A stretch of 64,000 nucleotides of DNA from Flavobacterium soyangense (GTDB lineage Bacteria; Bacteroidota; Bacteroidia; Flavobacteriales; Flavobacteriaceae), in contig NZ_JADHEC010000009.1 in the NCBI RefSeq assembly GCF_015277675.1, forward strand, positions 42,006 to 106,005. The letters run 5' to 3'. Each line of letters begins with the position of its first letter. Within the stretch, counting starts at the first letter, position 1. A model generated the notes under the pieces. That model saw nothing but the letters and a program-made list of their open reading frames with translations, was not told the DNA's origin and ran no database searches. The translations under genes were made by a program, and so were the position numbers. Of this stretch, positions 53,067 to 60,709 are shown piece by piece.

Positions 53067-53447
53067 ATGTTAAAAAAAGGATCCAAACTAAATAGTATTT
53101 TAACAGGAACTTGTCCTAGATGTCAGAATGAGAGTATGTATTTGGATAAAAATCCACTACATTTTTCCAAAATACTCAAAATGAATGAAAAATGCAGCCA
53201 TTGTGGTTTGAAATATCAAATTGAGCCTTCCTTTTTTTATGGAGCCATGTATGTAAGCTACGGATTGAATGTTGCTTTAGGTGTTTTTGCATTTATAGTT
53301 TCCTATCTTATTTTTAATTCCAGTATAAAAAATGCTTTTATTGCTATAATTGTATCGAATGTTGTCTTATTTCCATATGTTTTAAGGTGGTCCAGGAATA
53401 TATACATCAACATGTTTGTATCATACAAACCTGATTTAAAAGAATAA
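53067..53447 (+). CDS. DUF983 membrane protein with N-terminal zinc ribbon
   Basis: 126 residues from ATG 53067; an in-frame ATG at 53040 lies within a promoter-like TATCTTCG (53042-53049) and is unlikely. Zinc-ribbon Cys pairs TCPRCQN (about 17-23) and CSHCG (about 45-49), then two membrane helices (YGLNVALGVFAFIVSYLIF, NAFIAIIVSNVVLFPYVL). DUF983 proteins often sit near cytochrome oxidase genes in other phyla; here there is no such neighbour. The function is unknown. Confidence 0.88.
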   Translation: MLKKGSKLNSILTGTCPRCQNESMYLDKNPLHFSKILKMNEKCSHCGLKYQIEPSFFYGAMYVSYGLNVALGVFAFIVSYLIFNSSIKNAFIAIIVSNVVLFPYVLRWSRNIYINMFVSYKPDLKE

Positions 53448-53448
53448 T

Positions 53449-54495
53449 TTAGCTTTTTTTGGTAAATCTTCTAATGTCAATTGCTTTATCTAGAGGATTT
53501 TGGAATTCAATATTTTCGAATAATGCTTTGGCCATTGCCGGTCCAAGCATAACCCCTCGTGTTCCCAAGCCGTTGAGAATATGTATCGAATTATGATTAG
53601 AATAGGTTCCCACTAATGGCCTTCTGTCTTTAACTGTAGGACGAACGCCAGCTAAATGTTCTACAATTCCAAAATCGCAATTAATTATTTCTTTGATTTT
53701 TTCGATTAATTCCGCTTTTCCTTCTTCAGTTGGTATGTCGGTTTTGTCAGTCCAATTATAGGTAGCTCCTATTTTGTATAAATCATTGCCTAGGGGCAAA
53801 ATAAAAACACTTGTATTAATAATCACATCTAACTGGAGCTGTGGCGCTTTTATAATAAAAAGTTCTCCTTTAGTTCCATCTAATGGTAAATCTTTAAAAT
53901 AAGGATTGGAATGCATCCCAAATCCTTCCGCAAAAATGATATGCCTTGCCTGAATATTTTTGTATTGGATACAATCACTTTCTTCCTGCAAAAGAGAATA
54001 ATCGAAAGATTCTTCAAGGAATAATTGATTTTTTTTTAGATATTCTCTGTATTTATTCAGTAACAATGCGGTGTCGGCGTAGCCTGTTTGCAAGACTTCA
54101 CCATACCCAAAAGGAGAATCAATCGATGAATACTTTGTAGCAATTATATTTGTAGACAAAAAAGGAGCAAGATTTACTTTATCGGAAGCCGTGAACCAGT
54201 TGTTTTGTTCCTCGATTGAAAAAAATTTTCTTAAAATAGGCAATTTAAAATTCACTTTGCAACCGATTTTATTTTCCAATATTGAAAAGAAATCATTCAT
54301 AATCATCAAATGTTCCTTAGCTTGTCCCACTTCACTAAACCGTTTTAAAATCACTGGATTATACAGACCGCCAGCAATTTTTGAAGAATTCTGGGAATTA
54401 TTGTCTAACACCAAAATAGACTTATTGTTTTGCAAAGCAATTTCGGAAAATGAAATTCCAGCTAATCCTGAGCCAATTATTAAATAATCTATCAT
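53449..54495 (-). CDS. FAD-dependent oxidoreductase of the DAO family
   Basis: 348 residues, DadA/ThiO-like. FAD-binding dinucleotide motif YLIIGSGLAGISFSEIAL (about 4-21), acidic end of the second strand (LVLDNN), and IAGGLYNPVILKRF. The C-terminal family pattern GVRPTVKDRRPLVGTY (about 287-302) is followed by LGTRGVMLGPAMAKALFE. It probably oxidizes an amino acid or related amine in the cytoplasm; the substrate is unknown. Its stop is only a base or so from that of the convergent DUF983 gene. Confidence 0.88.
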   Translation of the reverse strand: MIDYLIIGSGLAGISFSEIALQNNKSILVLDNNSQNSSKIAGGLYNPVILKRFSEVGQAKEHLMIMNDFFSILENKIGCKVNFKLPILRKFFSIEEQNNWFTASDKVNLAPFLSTNIIATKYSSIDSPFGYGEVLQTGYADTALLLNKYREYLKKNQLFLEESFDYSLLQEESDCIQYKNIQARHIIFAEGFGMHSNPYFKDLPLDGTKGELFIIKAPQLQLDVIINTSVFILPLGNDLYKIGATYNWTDKTDIPTEEGKAELIEKIKEIINCDFGIVEHLAGVRPTVKDRRPLVGTYSNHNSIHILNGLGTRGVMLGPAMAKALFENIEFQNPLDKAIDIRRFTKKS

Positions 54496-54596
54496 TTTTA
54501 AAATGTAAAATTAGATGTGCAAGAACTGTGTAATGTCTAAAAACAAAGAACTCTCGCCACTAAGCAAGAGTTCATTATGAAGATTTGAAATGAAAT

Positions 54597-55559
54597 TTAA
54601 TAATTCCACATATCTTCTTCGAAATTACGAATTTTTTCTTTTACTCGTTCTGATTCCAATAATTGATTTTGAGCATTATCTTTCATATAGCTTACAATTG
54701 TTCTGTCACCATAAACGTTTTCTTCCTGATAAATAACAGCATTAAAATGTCTCGAATTTAAAATTTGATCAAACGAAACTGGCATTGCTGAGTTTTTATC
54801 ATTAAAAGCTTTAGCTTCGTGCAACACGTCTCTTGAAGATGGAAAAAATACCCAGAACAATTCAATGTAATCTTTTTCGTCACTGTTCATGGTATAAACA
54901 TCCGGAGTTACGGGACAAATACCAAGTAATCTGTATTTCAATTCACTTTGACGTTTGTCAAAATACCAATATCCTTTAATTTTATACTGGGTAACATCTT
55001 GGGCGGTAAGGTCTTGTTTATCAACATACCCTTCTTTAATTAATTTATCAATCTCTACTTTATTGTCATCTTTAATTAAATTGTCTAAGTTTTCAAGGTT
55101 TTTAGCAGCTGGATTCCCATTGTTAAATTGCTCTTTCCCTAATTCAGTTGCAGTTATTTTACTTAATGACATTTGAATATCCTTAAACGTTTTTTTAGTA
55201 TTGAAATAACTATCTGAATATACTTCTGTAATTTCTCCATTTCGAATAGCTTTAGTCAAAACATCGTATAGTGAACGTCTGTCTGAACCTATGTTTGCAG
55301 TATCTACCGGAAAATATAAAGGGAAATTGATTCTTTCACTTAAATCAATAATTTCCCAAACAGTTTTTCCCATCAAAACATCCCTATCATCAACATAACC
55401 ATATTCTAATGGTTTGTCATTGTCTGAAATGAGTTGTGCTGCAGACTTAAGTCCTATTTCTTCAGGAATCTTCGCATTAAGCAAATTAGGTTGTGCATAA
55501 GAAGCCACACTCCCAAGAATGTAAATAACAATTATTAAAAAATTTCTTGTATTCATCAT
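54597..55559 (-). CDS. gldN: Gliding motility/type IX secretion protein GldN
   Basis: 320 residues, Sec signal peptide (ending GSVASYAQ, about 22). Mature part: EYGYVDDRDVLMGKTVWEII (about 53-72), YFPVDTANIGSDRRSLYDVL and GYWYFDKRQSELKYRLLGIC are GldN hallmarks. In this system GldN binds GldK to form rings under the outer membrane. It is the last gene of gldKLMN, 47 bases after gldM. It is not duplicated as gldO within the window. Confidence 0.95.
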   Translation of the reverse strand: MMNTRNFLIIVIYILGSVASYAQPNLLNAKIPEEIGLKSAAQLISDNDKPLEYGYVDDRDVLMGKTVWEIIDLSERINFPLYFPVDTANIGSDRRSLYDVLTKAIRNGEITEVYSDSYFNTKKTFKDIQMSLSKITATELGKEQFNNGNPAAKNLENLDNLIKDDNKVEIDKLIKEGYVDKQDLTAQDVTQYKIKGYWYFDKRQSELKYRLLGICPVTPDVYTMNSDEKDYIELFWVFFPSSRDVLHEAKAFNDKNSAMPVSFDQILNSRHFNAVIYQEENVYGDRTIVSYMKDNAQNQLLESERVKEKIRNFEEDMWNY

Positions 55560-55606
55560 AATTTCATTATAAGTTATTGAAGTAGCTTTGTGTCAAACTT
55601 CCTTAT

Positions 55607-57157
55607 TTATTGTATTTCATAAATTACAGGCGCAGTTTTTTGCAACATATAGCTACCCGCTCCCACTAGTTTAGTTTTAATTTCAGAAATGGTAACCTGA
55701 TCTCCTCTTGTTGATTTTGACAAAACTGATATGCATTGTGCATTTAATTTATTTCCAGGAACTACTATAGTGGGCTGACCAGCAACTTTGAAATTGAAAC
55801 CAACTACATCTAAACTAACGTCAAAATCAAAGTCAATCATTTTTGCACCAACAGTAGAAATTTGCAAGCTTGATTTAGAACCTTTTACTACTCCCATTTC
55901 TCCTCTAATTGTACCTGCTGGAGCTGGAAGCCCTTTAATTCTATATGTTTTTTTATCTGAAACTATCGAATTGTCAGGAAGTTTTCCTATAACATTTATA
56001 ACAACTTCACTTCCTGTTCCTGGTCTCATACTATAAGCTCCAGGAGCTCCGGCAGAAGATAATCCTGGTGCGGATGCTGTAACTTTATCAGCAGAAATTC
56101 CTGCAAATGAAATAGTCATTGGGTTAACAACCCCACGATATACTACGTTCATTTTATCGGCAGATATTGTAGCAGATTTTGGTCGTGCAACAACAACATA
56201 TTTATCATTTATTGGTAAACTAATTACTTTTCCGTTTTCGTCAAAGTTGAAAGACCCAGCTATTGGATGTTCTCCAATATTGCCAGAACCAAAAGAAAAA
56301 TTAGCCTGACCTGCCAAAGCTGGAACACTTGAGCCGTTAACAACTACTGATTTAGCAATTAATTTTGGATCAAATTTTCCTAATATGATTTTTCCTTTTA
56401 CAGCTTCTCCCTGAAAGAAAACTGATTTCTCAAGAACCACTATTGGTTGGTAAGCTGTAAGTGAAGCTGCTGCAATCAAATCTGATTGAAACATTGACGC
56501 CATTACATCACTCTCTGTTGCTTTCACATCTGCTTGCAATTGAGTTAATTTAGTAACTGTTGCAATTAAAGGAAACCCTTTATAATGATAATCAATCCAA
56601 GGTAAAGTTGCGCCTGCTTCTTTAGATTTTATTGGAGTTGTCGCAAATCTCTTTTCAATTTTATTAACTTCAACTTCGGGAAGTTTACTACCTGCAATTT
56701 CTTTAATTTGTGCAGGGTAATTTTTAATTTTCTCTAAAAACTCTTTTCCCTCCTTAGATGTTTTATCTCCTTTAAAAAACAATCTATCCACTAAATCACC
56801 TTTATCCATTTGCTCGTACATGAAATTACCTTGAGCATCTTTTTCGGTTTTTCTTGTAATAATTGTTTTAATACCTTCTAAATAGTCACAATATTCTTTG
56901 GAAATTTTTCTGATTTTCTCAACTATGAGTTTTTTTTCTCCATACTGCCCAGGTTGTTCCTGAGCCTTTTGAGAAAGTTGCCCAAACGAATTTTCATTTC
57001 TCTCATCAGTAATTGAATTAGATTCAATAATTTTTGAATTCAAAATTCCAAAAGCCGATAATACTTCTTTGGACATATTTAATGCTAACATCGCGATAAA
57101 AACCAGGTACATTAGGTTTATCATCTTCTGTCTAGGGCTTAATTTTCCTCCTGCCAT
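55607..57157 (-). CDS. gldM: Gliding motility/type IX secretion motor protein GldM
   Basis: 516 residues with one N-terminal membrane helix (MINLMYLVFIAMLALNMSKE, about 12-31) that joins GldL in the proton-driven motor, and a long periplasmic part of helical and beta domains reaching toward the GldKN ring. The start MAGGKLSPRQKMINLMYLVF and the Gly/Pro-rich beta domains (GKFDPKLIAKSVVVNGSSVP) are characteristic. Its start is 47 bases after gldL. Confidence 0.96.
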   Translation of the reverse strand: MAGGKLSPRQKMINLMYLVFIAMLALNMSKEVLSAFGILNSKIIESNSITDERNENSFGQLSQKAQEQPGQYGEKKLIVEKIRKISKEYCDYLEGIKTIITRKTEKDAQGNFMYEQMDKGDLVDRLFFKGDKTSKEGKEFLEKIKNYPAQIKEIAGSKLPEVEVNKIEKRFATTPIKSKEAGATLPWIDYHYKGFPLIATVTKLTQLQADVKATESDVMASMFQSDLIAAASLTAYQPIVVLEKSVFFQGEAVKGKIILGKFDPKLIAKSVVVNGSSVPALAGQANFSFGSGNIGEHPIAGSFNFDENGKVISLPINDKYVVVARPKSATISADKMNVVYRGVVNPMTISFAGISADKVTASAPGLSSAGAPGAYSMRPGTGSEVVINVIGKLPDNSIVSDKKTYRIKGLPAPAGTIRGEMGVVKGSKSSLQISTVGAKMIDFDFDVSLDVVGFNFKVAGQPTIVVPGNKLNAQCISVLSKSTRGDQVTISEIKTKLVGAGSYMLQKTAPVIYEIQ

Positions 57158-57204
57158 ATTTTCTAGTAATTAGTTTTTATTATTTTACTATAGTTTGAAA
57201 CTAA

Positions 57205-57852
57205 TTATCCTTTGTTACTCATTGCAGAAAGCATTCCACCATAAACATTGTTCAATGAAGACAAGTTAGAAGTCAAAGACTGCATTTGCTCTTTTAATTT
57301 TATATTATTTTCTACTACTTCTTCATTTATTTGAGCATTTCTTGAAGAACTTTGTATTTGTATTTTATATAAGCTGTTTAAAGATTCCATTTGGGCTGCA
57401 GCCAATGTTAACTCTTCACTGTATTTTTTAGTAGAAGCAATAGAATCTGCTGTAGGCATAATACTTTTAGCGGCCCCCTCAAAGTTTTTAATACTATTTC
57501 CCAAACTCATCATTAATTCACCATCAATCTTAGCATCTTTAAGCATTGCGTCTAATTTTTTAGACAACATCCCTTCTGCATCTGAAGGAACTTCTGTTTT
57601 AACTGATTTTTTTCTAGCTTCACCGTTAGCAAGTTCCGGGTAAACCAATGTCCAATCCAATTCATTATCTACCGGCTCGAATGCCGAAAGAGCAAAAATT
57701 CCAGCTTCAACAACAAGACCTATAGTCAGCATTAAATTTCCTGTTATGAAACCGAATTCAAGGTGTGTTATTTTGAATAAAGCTCCTATAATTACTACTG
57801 CCGCTCCCATTCCGTATGCAAAATTCATCTTTTGTTTACTTATCAATGCCAT
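57205..57852 (-). CDS. gldL: Gliding motility/type IX secretion motor protein GldL
   Basis: 215 residues: two membrane helices (NFAYGMGAAVVIIGALFKIT, about 10-29; LMLTIGLVVEAGIFALSAFE, about 41-60), the second with the membrane-embedded Glu at about 50 that is tied to proton conduction. A long cytoplasmic coiled region follows (about 95-215). It pairs with GldM as the energising unit of type IX secretion and gliding. It is 44 bases after gldK. Confidence 0.96.
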   Translation of the reverse strand: MALISKQKMNFAYGMGAAVVIIGALFKITHLEFGFITGNLMLTIGLVVEAGIFALSAFEPVDNELDWTLVYPELANGEARKKSVKTEVPSDAEGMLSKKLDAMLKDAKIDGELMMSLGNSIKNFEGAAKSIMPTADSIASTKKYSEELTLAAAQMESLNSLYKIQIQSSSRNAQINEEVVENNIKLKEQMQSLTSNLSSLNNVYGGMLSAMSNKG

Positions 57853-57896
57853 AATTTTTGTGTTTTAAGGTTAATTTAATTACTAGTTAGCTTAGT

Positions 57897-59309
57897 TTAT
57901 TTTTTTTTCTTGATTTTTTCAGTTGCTTGAGTTCCCATATAATCTTGAACAGTTCTAAATCCAATAAAACTTCTTGCAGAATCTGCATATTCATAATCAC
58001 GAGTACCTACTTGAAGAAAATAAGCAACATCCTTCCAAGAACCTCCACGAACAACTTTACGTTTGTTTGAAGTATCCATATTACTTGGATTCATGGATGA
58101 CACATATTCATATGCATTTGGATCATAAGCTGAATCAGTCCATTCGGCAACATTTCCTGCCATATTATAAAGATTGTAACCATTTGGCTCATATGATTTT
58201 GCTTCTACAGTATATAAAGATTGATCTGCAGCATAATCCCCTCTCATAGGTTTGAAATTGGCAAGGAAACAACCTCTGTCATTTTTAGTGTAAGGCCCTC
58301 CCCAAGGATAAGTAGCTGATTCAAGACCTCCTCTAGCAGAGTATTCCCATTCGGCTTCTGTAGGTAATCTAAAATTATTTGTTTGATCGTGACCTTTCTT
58401 TCTAGATTTAATCCAACTGTTTTTATTTAGCGTTCTCCAAGCACAGAATGCTTTTGCCTGGTTCCAATTTACTCCTACTACAGGATAATCCCCATAAGCT
58501 TGATGCCAAAAATAATCATTGTGCATCGGTTCATTATAGGAATAAGAAAAATCCTTAATCCAAGTTGTTGTGTCAGGATATACTTTTACTTGTTCTGTCC
58601 TTATGAAATCTTTTCTCTTTCCAACTTTAGCTTTAGCAGCAGCTTGAATATCCATCCATGAATAACGGAATTTAAGTTTATTGACGTCAATTGTTCTTAA
58701 ACCGTTGTAGGATTCATTTAATGGCAAATACATAGAATCCATAACTTCAGTATAATATTCGTCTGGATATAATTTAGTGTCTTTAATCAGTTTTACTTTG
58801 TGATTTAGTTTTCTGCCAGCATAAGGATCATCATCTGTACCAATACTATAATAATTATCGTACATATATTTATCATAAGCAGTCATTTTTTCAGGATCTT
58901 GATCATTAAAAGCAAAATCTCCAATACTTCCTGAATTTTTACCTTTTCCTTTTGCTTTTCCATCACCAGGTTTTATTCCGGATACGTCAGCAAGAATAGC
59001 TAATCGAACTCTCATTGTGGAATCTTTTACCCATTCTACAAATTGACGGTATTCTCTATTGGTTATTTCTGTTTCATCCATATAGAAAGACCGAACTGTA
59101 ACAGTTTTTGTAGTTGCATCACCTACACTGGCAACATCTTCATCGGATTTTCCCATAATAAACGAACCTCCTGGAACCAAAGTCATCCCGTAAGGCTTTT
59201 CTGGATGCCATTTTGCACCTTTTACACCTACTAATTCACCTTTGTCGGTTGTTTTACCACATCCAATTATTAAGGTTAAAATTGCAGCAAACGCAATAAG
59301 CTTCTTCAT
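57897..59309 (-). CDS. gldK: Gliding motility/type IX secretion lipoprotein GldK
   Basis: 470 residues. Lipoprotein signal (LTLIIGCGKTT, Cys about 17), then a formylglycine-generating-enzyme-like domain: GMTLVPGGSFIMGKSDED (about 41-58), FYMDETEITNREYRQFVEW (about 75-93), late FRLPTEAEWEYSARGG and NVAEWTDSAYD and VRGGSWKDVAYF. The last 12 residues are Lys-rich. It is the outer-membrane partner of GldN in the ring. It is the first gene of gldKLMN, with a -7 element and a palindrome upstream. Confidence 0.96.
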   Translation of the reverse strand: MKKLIAFAAILTLIIGCGKTTDKGELVGVKGAKWHPEKPYGMTLVPGGSFIMGKSDEDVASVGDATTKTVTVRSFYMDETEITNREYRQFVEWVKDSTMRVRLAILADVSGIKPGDGKAKGKGKNSGSIGDFAFNDQDPEKMTAYDKYMYDNYYSIGTDDDPYAGRKLNHKVKLIKDTKLYPDEYYTEVMDSMYLPLNESYNGLRTIDVNKLKFRYSWMDIQAAAKAKVGKRKDFIRTEQVKVYPDTTTWIKDFSYSYNEPMHNDYFWHQAYGDYPVVGVNWNQAKAFCAWRTLNKNSWIKSRKKGHDQTNNFRLPTEAEWEYSARGGLESATYPWGGPYTKNDRGCFLANFKPMRGDYAADQSLYTVEAKSYEPNGYNLYNMAGNVAEWTDSAYDPNAYEYVSSMNPSNMDTSNKRKVVRGGSWKDVAYFLQVGTRDYEYADSARSFIGFRTVQDYMGTQATEKIKKKK

Positions 59310-59406
59310 ATTAATTAGGGTTATATATTCATTATTATTAAGTCCGTAAACCTATTTATTATTATTTAATAAAACAATTATTTAGAGTACTATTTATTCC
59401 ATAGTC

Positions 59407-59414
59407 CAAAACTA
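59407..59414 (-). promoter_or_regulatory. Candidate -7 element of the gldKLMN operon
   Basis: On the minus strand it reads TAGTTTTG, a match to TAnnTTTG, about 98 bases before the gldK ATG. A perfect 18-bp palindrome lies at 59439-59456, roughly 40 bp further upstream. Confidence 0.5.
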
Positions 59415-59438
59415 AAATTAAATACGCAAAGAAAAAAA

Positions 59439-59456
59439 TATTTTATCGATAAAATA
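59439..59456. promoter_or_regulatory. Perfect palindrome upstream of gldK
   Basis: TATTTTATCGATAAAATA reads the same on both strands. Its centre (59447.5) is 40.5 bp from the last G of the candidate -7 element, a place where an activator could touch RNA polymerase. It may also be a chance AT-rich palindrome. Confidence 0.4.
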
Positions 59457-59484
59457 CCAAAAACATCGATAAAATACCAAAAAC
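59445..59484. repeat. 20-bp tandem duplication upstream of gldK
   Basis: ATCGATAAAATACCAAAAAC occurs twice with no gap (59445-59464 and 59465-59484). The first copy shares its left part with the palindrome at 59439-59456. Confidence 0.85.
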
Positions 59485-59557
59485 AATATAATAAAATAAA
59501 ATTTATCCTACAAAATACAATTATGTTATTTGTGCTAATAAAAGATTTAACGAAAAT

Positions 59558-60706
59558 TTACACTATATTTTTACGTTGGGCTTTCCACCATCTTTCAGGA
59601 ATTTCCTGATTGCAAGCCCCCAAATACTCGTCATAAGAGCAAGGTAATAACGTACTTTTCTTTAACTTATTATTGCTTGAAGAAATAAATGGTATTTCTA
59701 TCCACCACCTATCCGTTTTATTGCTTTTATAAAATATTAGTTCTTCTTCCAAAGGTATAATATATTTTATATAATTCTCTTTACTTCCAAAAGGATATTC
59801 ATTAGAACGATAATGATAGCCTTCAATAAAGTACCAAATAATTTGAGAAATCAGAACGGATTCCTGCTTGGAACTATTATGATTAAAAACCCCAAAAAGC
59901 GAAACTTTATCACTAATTCCGGCATATCTTGCCAAAGCACAAATCTCTTTACCATTAAAACCATTAGGCTCAAAAGAAGTGAAATTTCCTGAATCAGATG
60001 ACTTAACGGAAGTCATATCAACACTCACAATATCTGCATCCCTAAAAACCGGTTCTGCAAGGGCTAAATTATTGGAAATATCCCCCAATCGATACCCCTC
60101 AAAGAATAATTTATCAATCAAATCAATTTCTTCCTGCGAATTATAATAGGTTTGATAGCCAATATTACTGAAATTAAAAAGATTATTCGGTTCTTCAATA
60201 ATTATTTTGGTCAAATAAGAAGACGATGAAACAGCTTCACTTTCTTTCCCAAAATCAAATTTATTATCAATTGAAACCAGATTAACCATTTGTTCCAGAT
60301 TATCAAAAGCTCTGTAAAGTGCATAGGTCAAATCTTGTGAACCTCCAATAATAATAGGAATAATTTTCTTTTTAATTAACCTCGAAACTACTTTTCTTAA
60401 GGCAAAATAAGTGTCATCACTCGAATTTCCGGGAAGAATATTTCCCAAATCAGCAATAGAAACATTCCAATTTCCCGGACACAATGCATACAATTCTTTT
60501 CGAATGTGTGTCAAATCTACTTCGTGTTCTTGGTTAACATCGCCACGATTCTCTAAAACTCCAATAATCGCAATTTTAATTTTATTCAAATCCGGAAAGT
60601 CTTCGGCAGTATGAAAAATCACTTTACTCCCCAATTGCTGGGAAGAAACCTCCTTAATAAACTGAAGGATTTCATTATCTAAAGGTTTTAGAAAATCAAA
60701 TTCCAT
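59558..60706 (-). CDS. Arginase/formiminoglutamase-fold protein with degenerate metal site
   Basis: 382 residues, clearly of the ureohydrolase fold: an about 80-residue N-terminal lead, then the three metal-site blocks. In active enzymes these read GGDHS, DAHxD and SxDxDxxDP. Here they are IIGGSQDLTY (about 121-130; His replaced by Gln), VSIDNKFDFG (about 147-156; His replaced by Lys) and VSVDMTSVKSSDSG (about 229-242; second Asp replaced by Thr). So three of six Mn ligands are gone and catalysis of the classical kind is doubtful. It lies between topA and gldK in the same direction. Despite the usual name, formimidoylglutamase activity should not be assumed. Confidence 0.8.
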   Translation of the reverse strand: MEFDFLKPLDNEILQFIKEVSSQQLGSKVIFHTAEDFPDLNKIKIAIIGVLENRGDVNQEHEVDLTHIRKELYALCPGNWNVSIADLGNILPGNSSDDTYFALRKVVSRLIKKKIIPIIIGGSQDLTYALYRAFDNLEQMVNLVSIDNKFDFGKESEAVSSSSYLTKIIIEEPNNLFNFSNIGYQTYYNSQEEIDLIDKLFFEGYRLGDISNNLALAEPVFRDADIVSVDMTSVKSSDSGNFTSFEPNGFNGKEICALARYAGISDKVSLFGVFNHNSSKQESVLISQIIWYFIEGYHYRSNEYPFGSKENYIKYIIPLEEELIFYKSNKTDRWWIEIPFISSSNNKLKKSTLLPCSYDEYLGACNQEIPERWWKAQRKNIV

Positions 60707-60709
60707 ATA

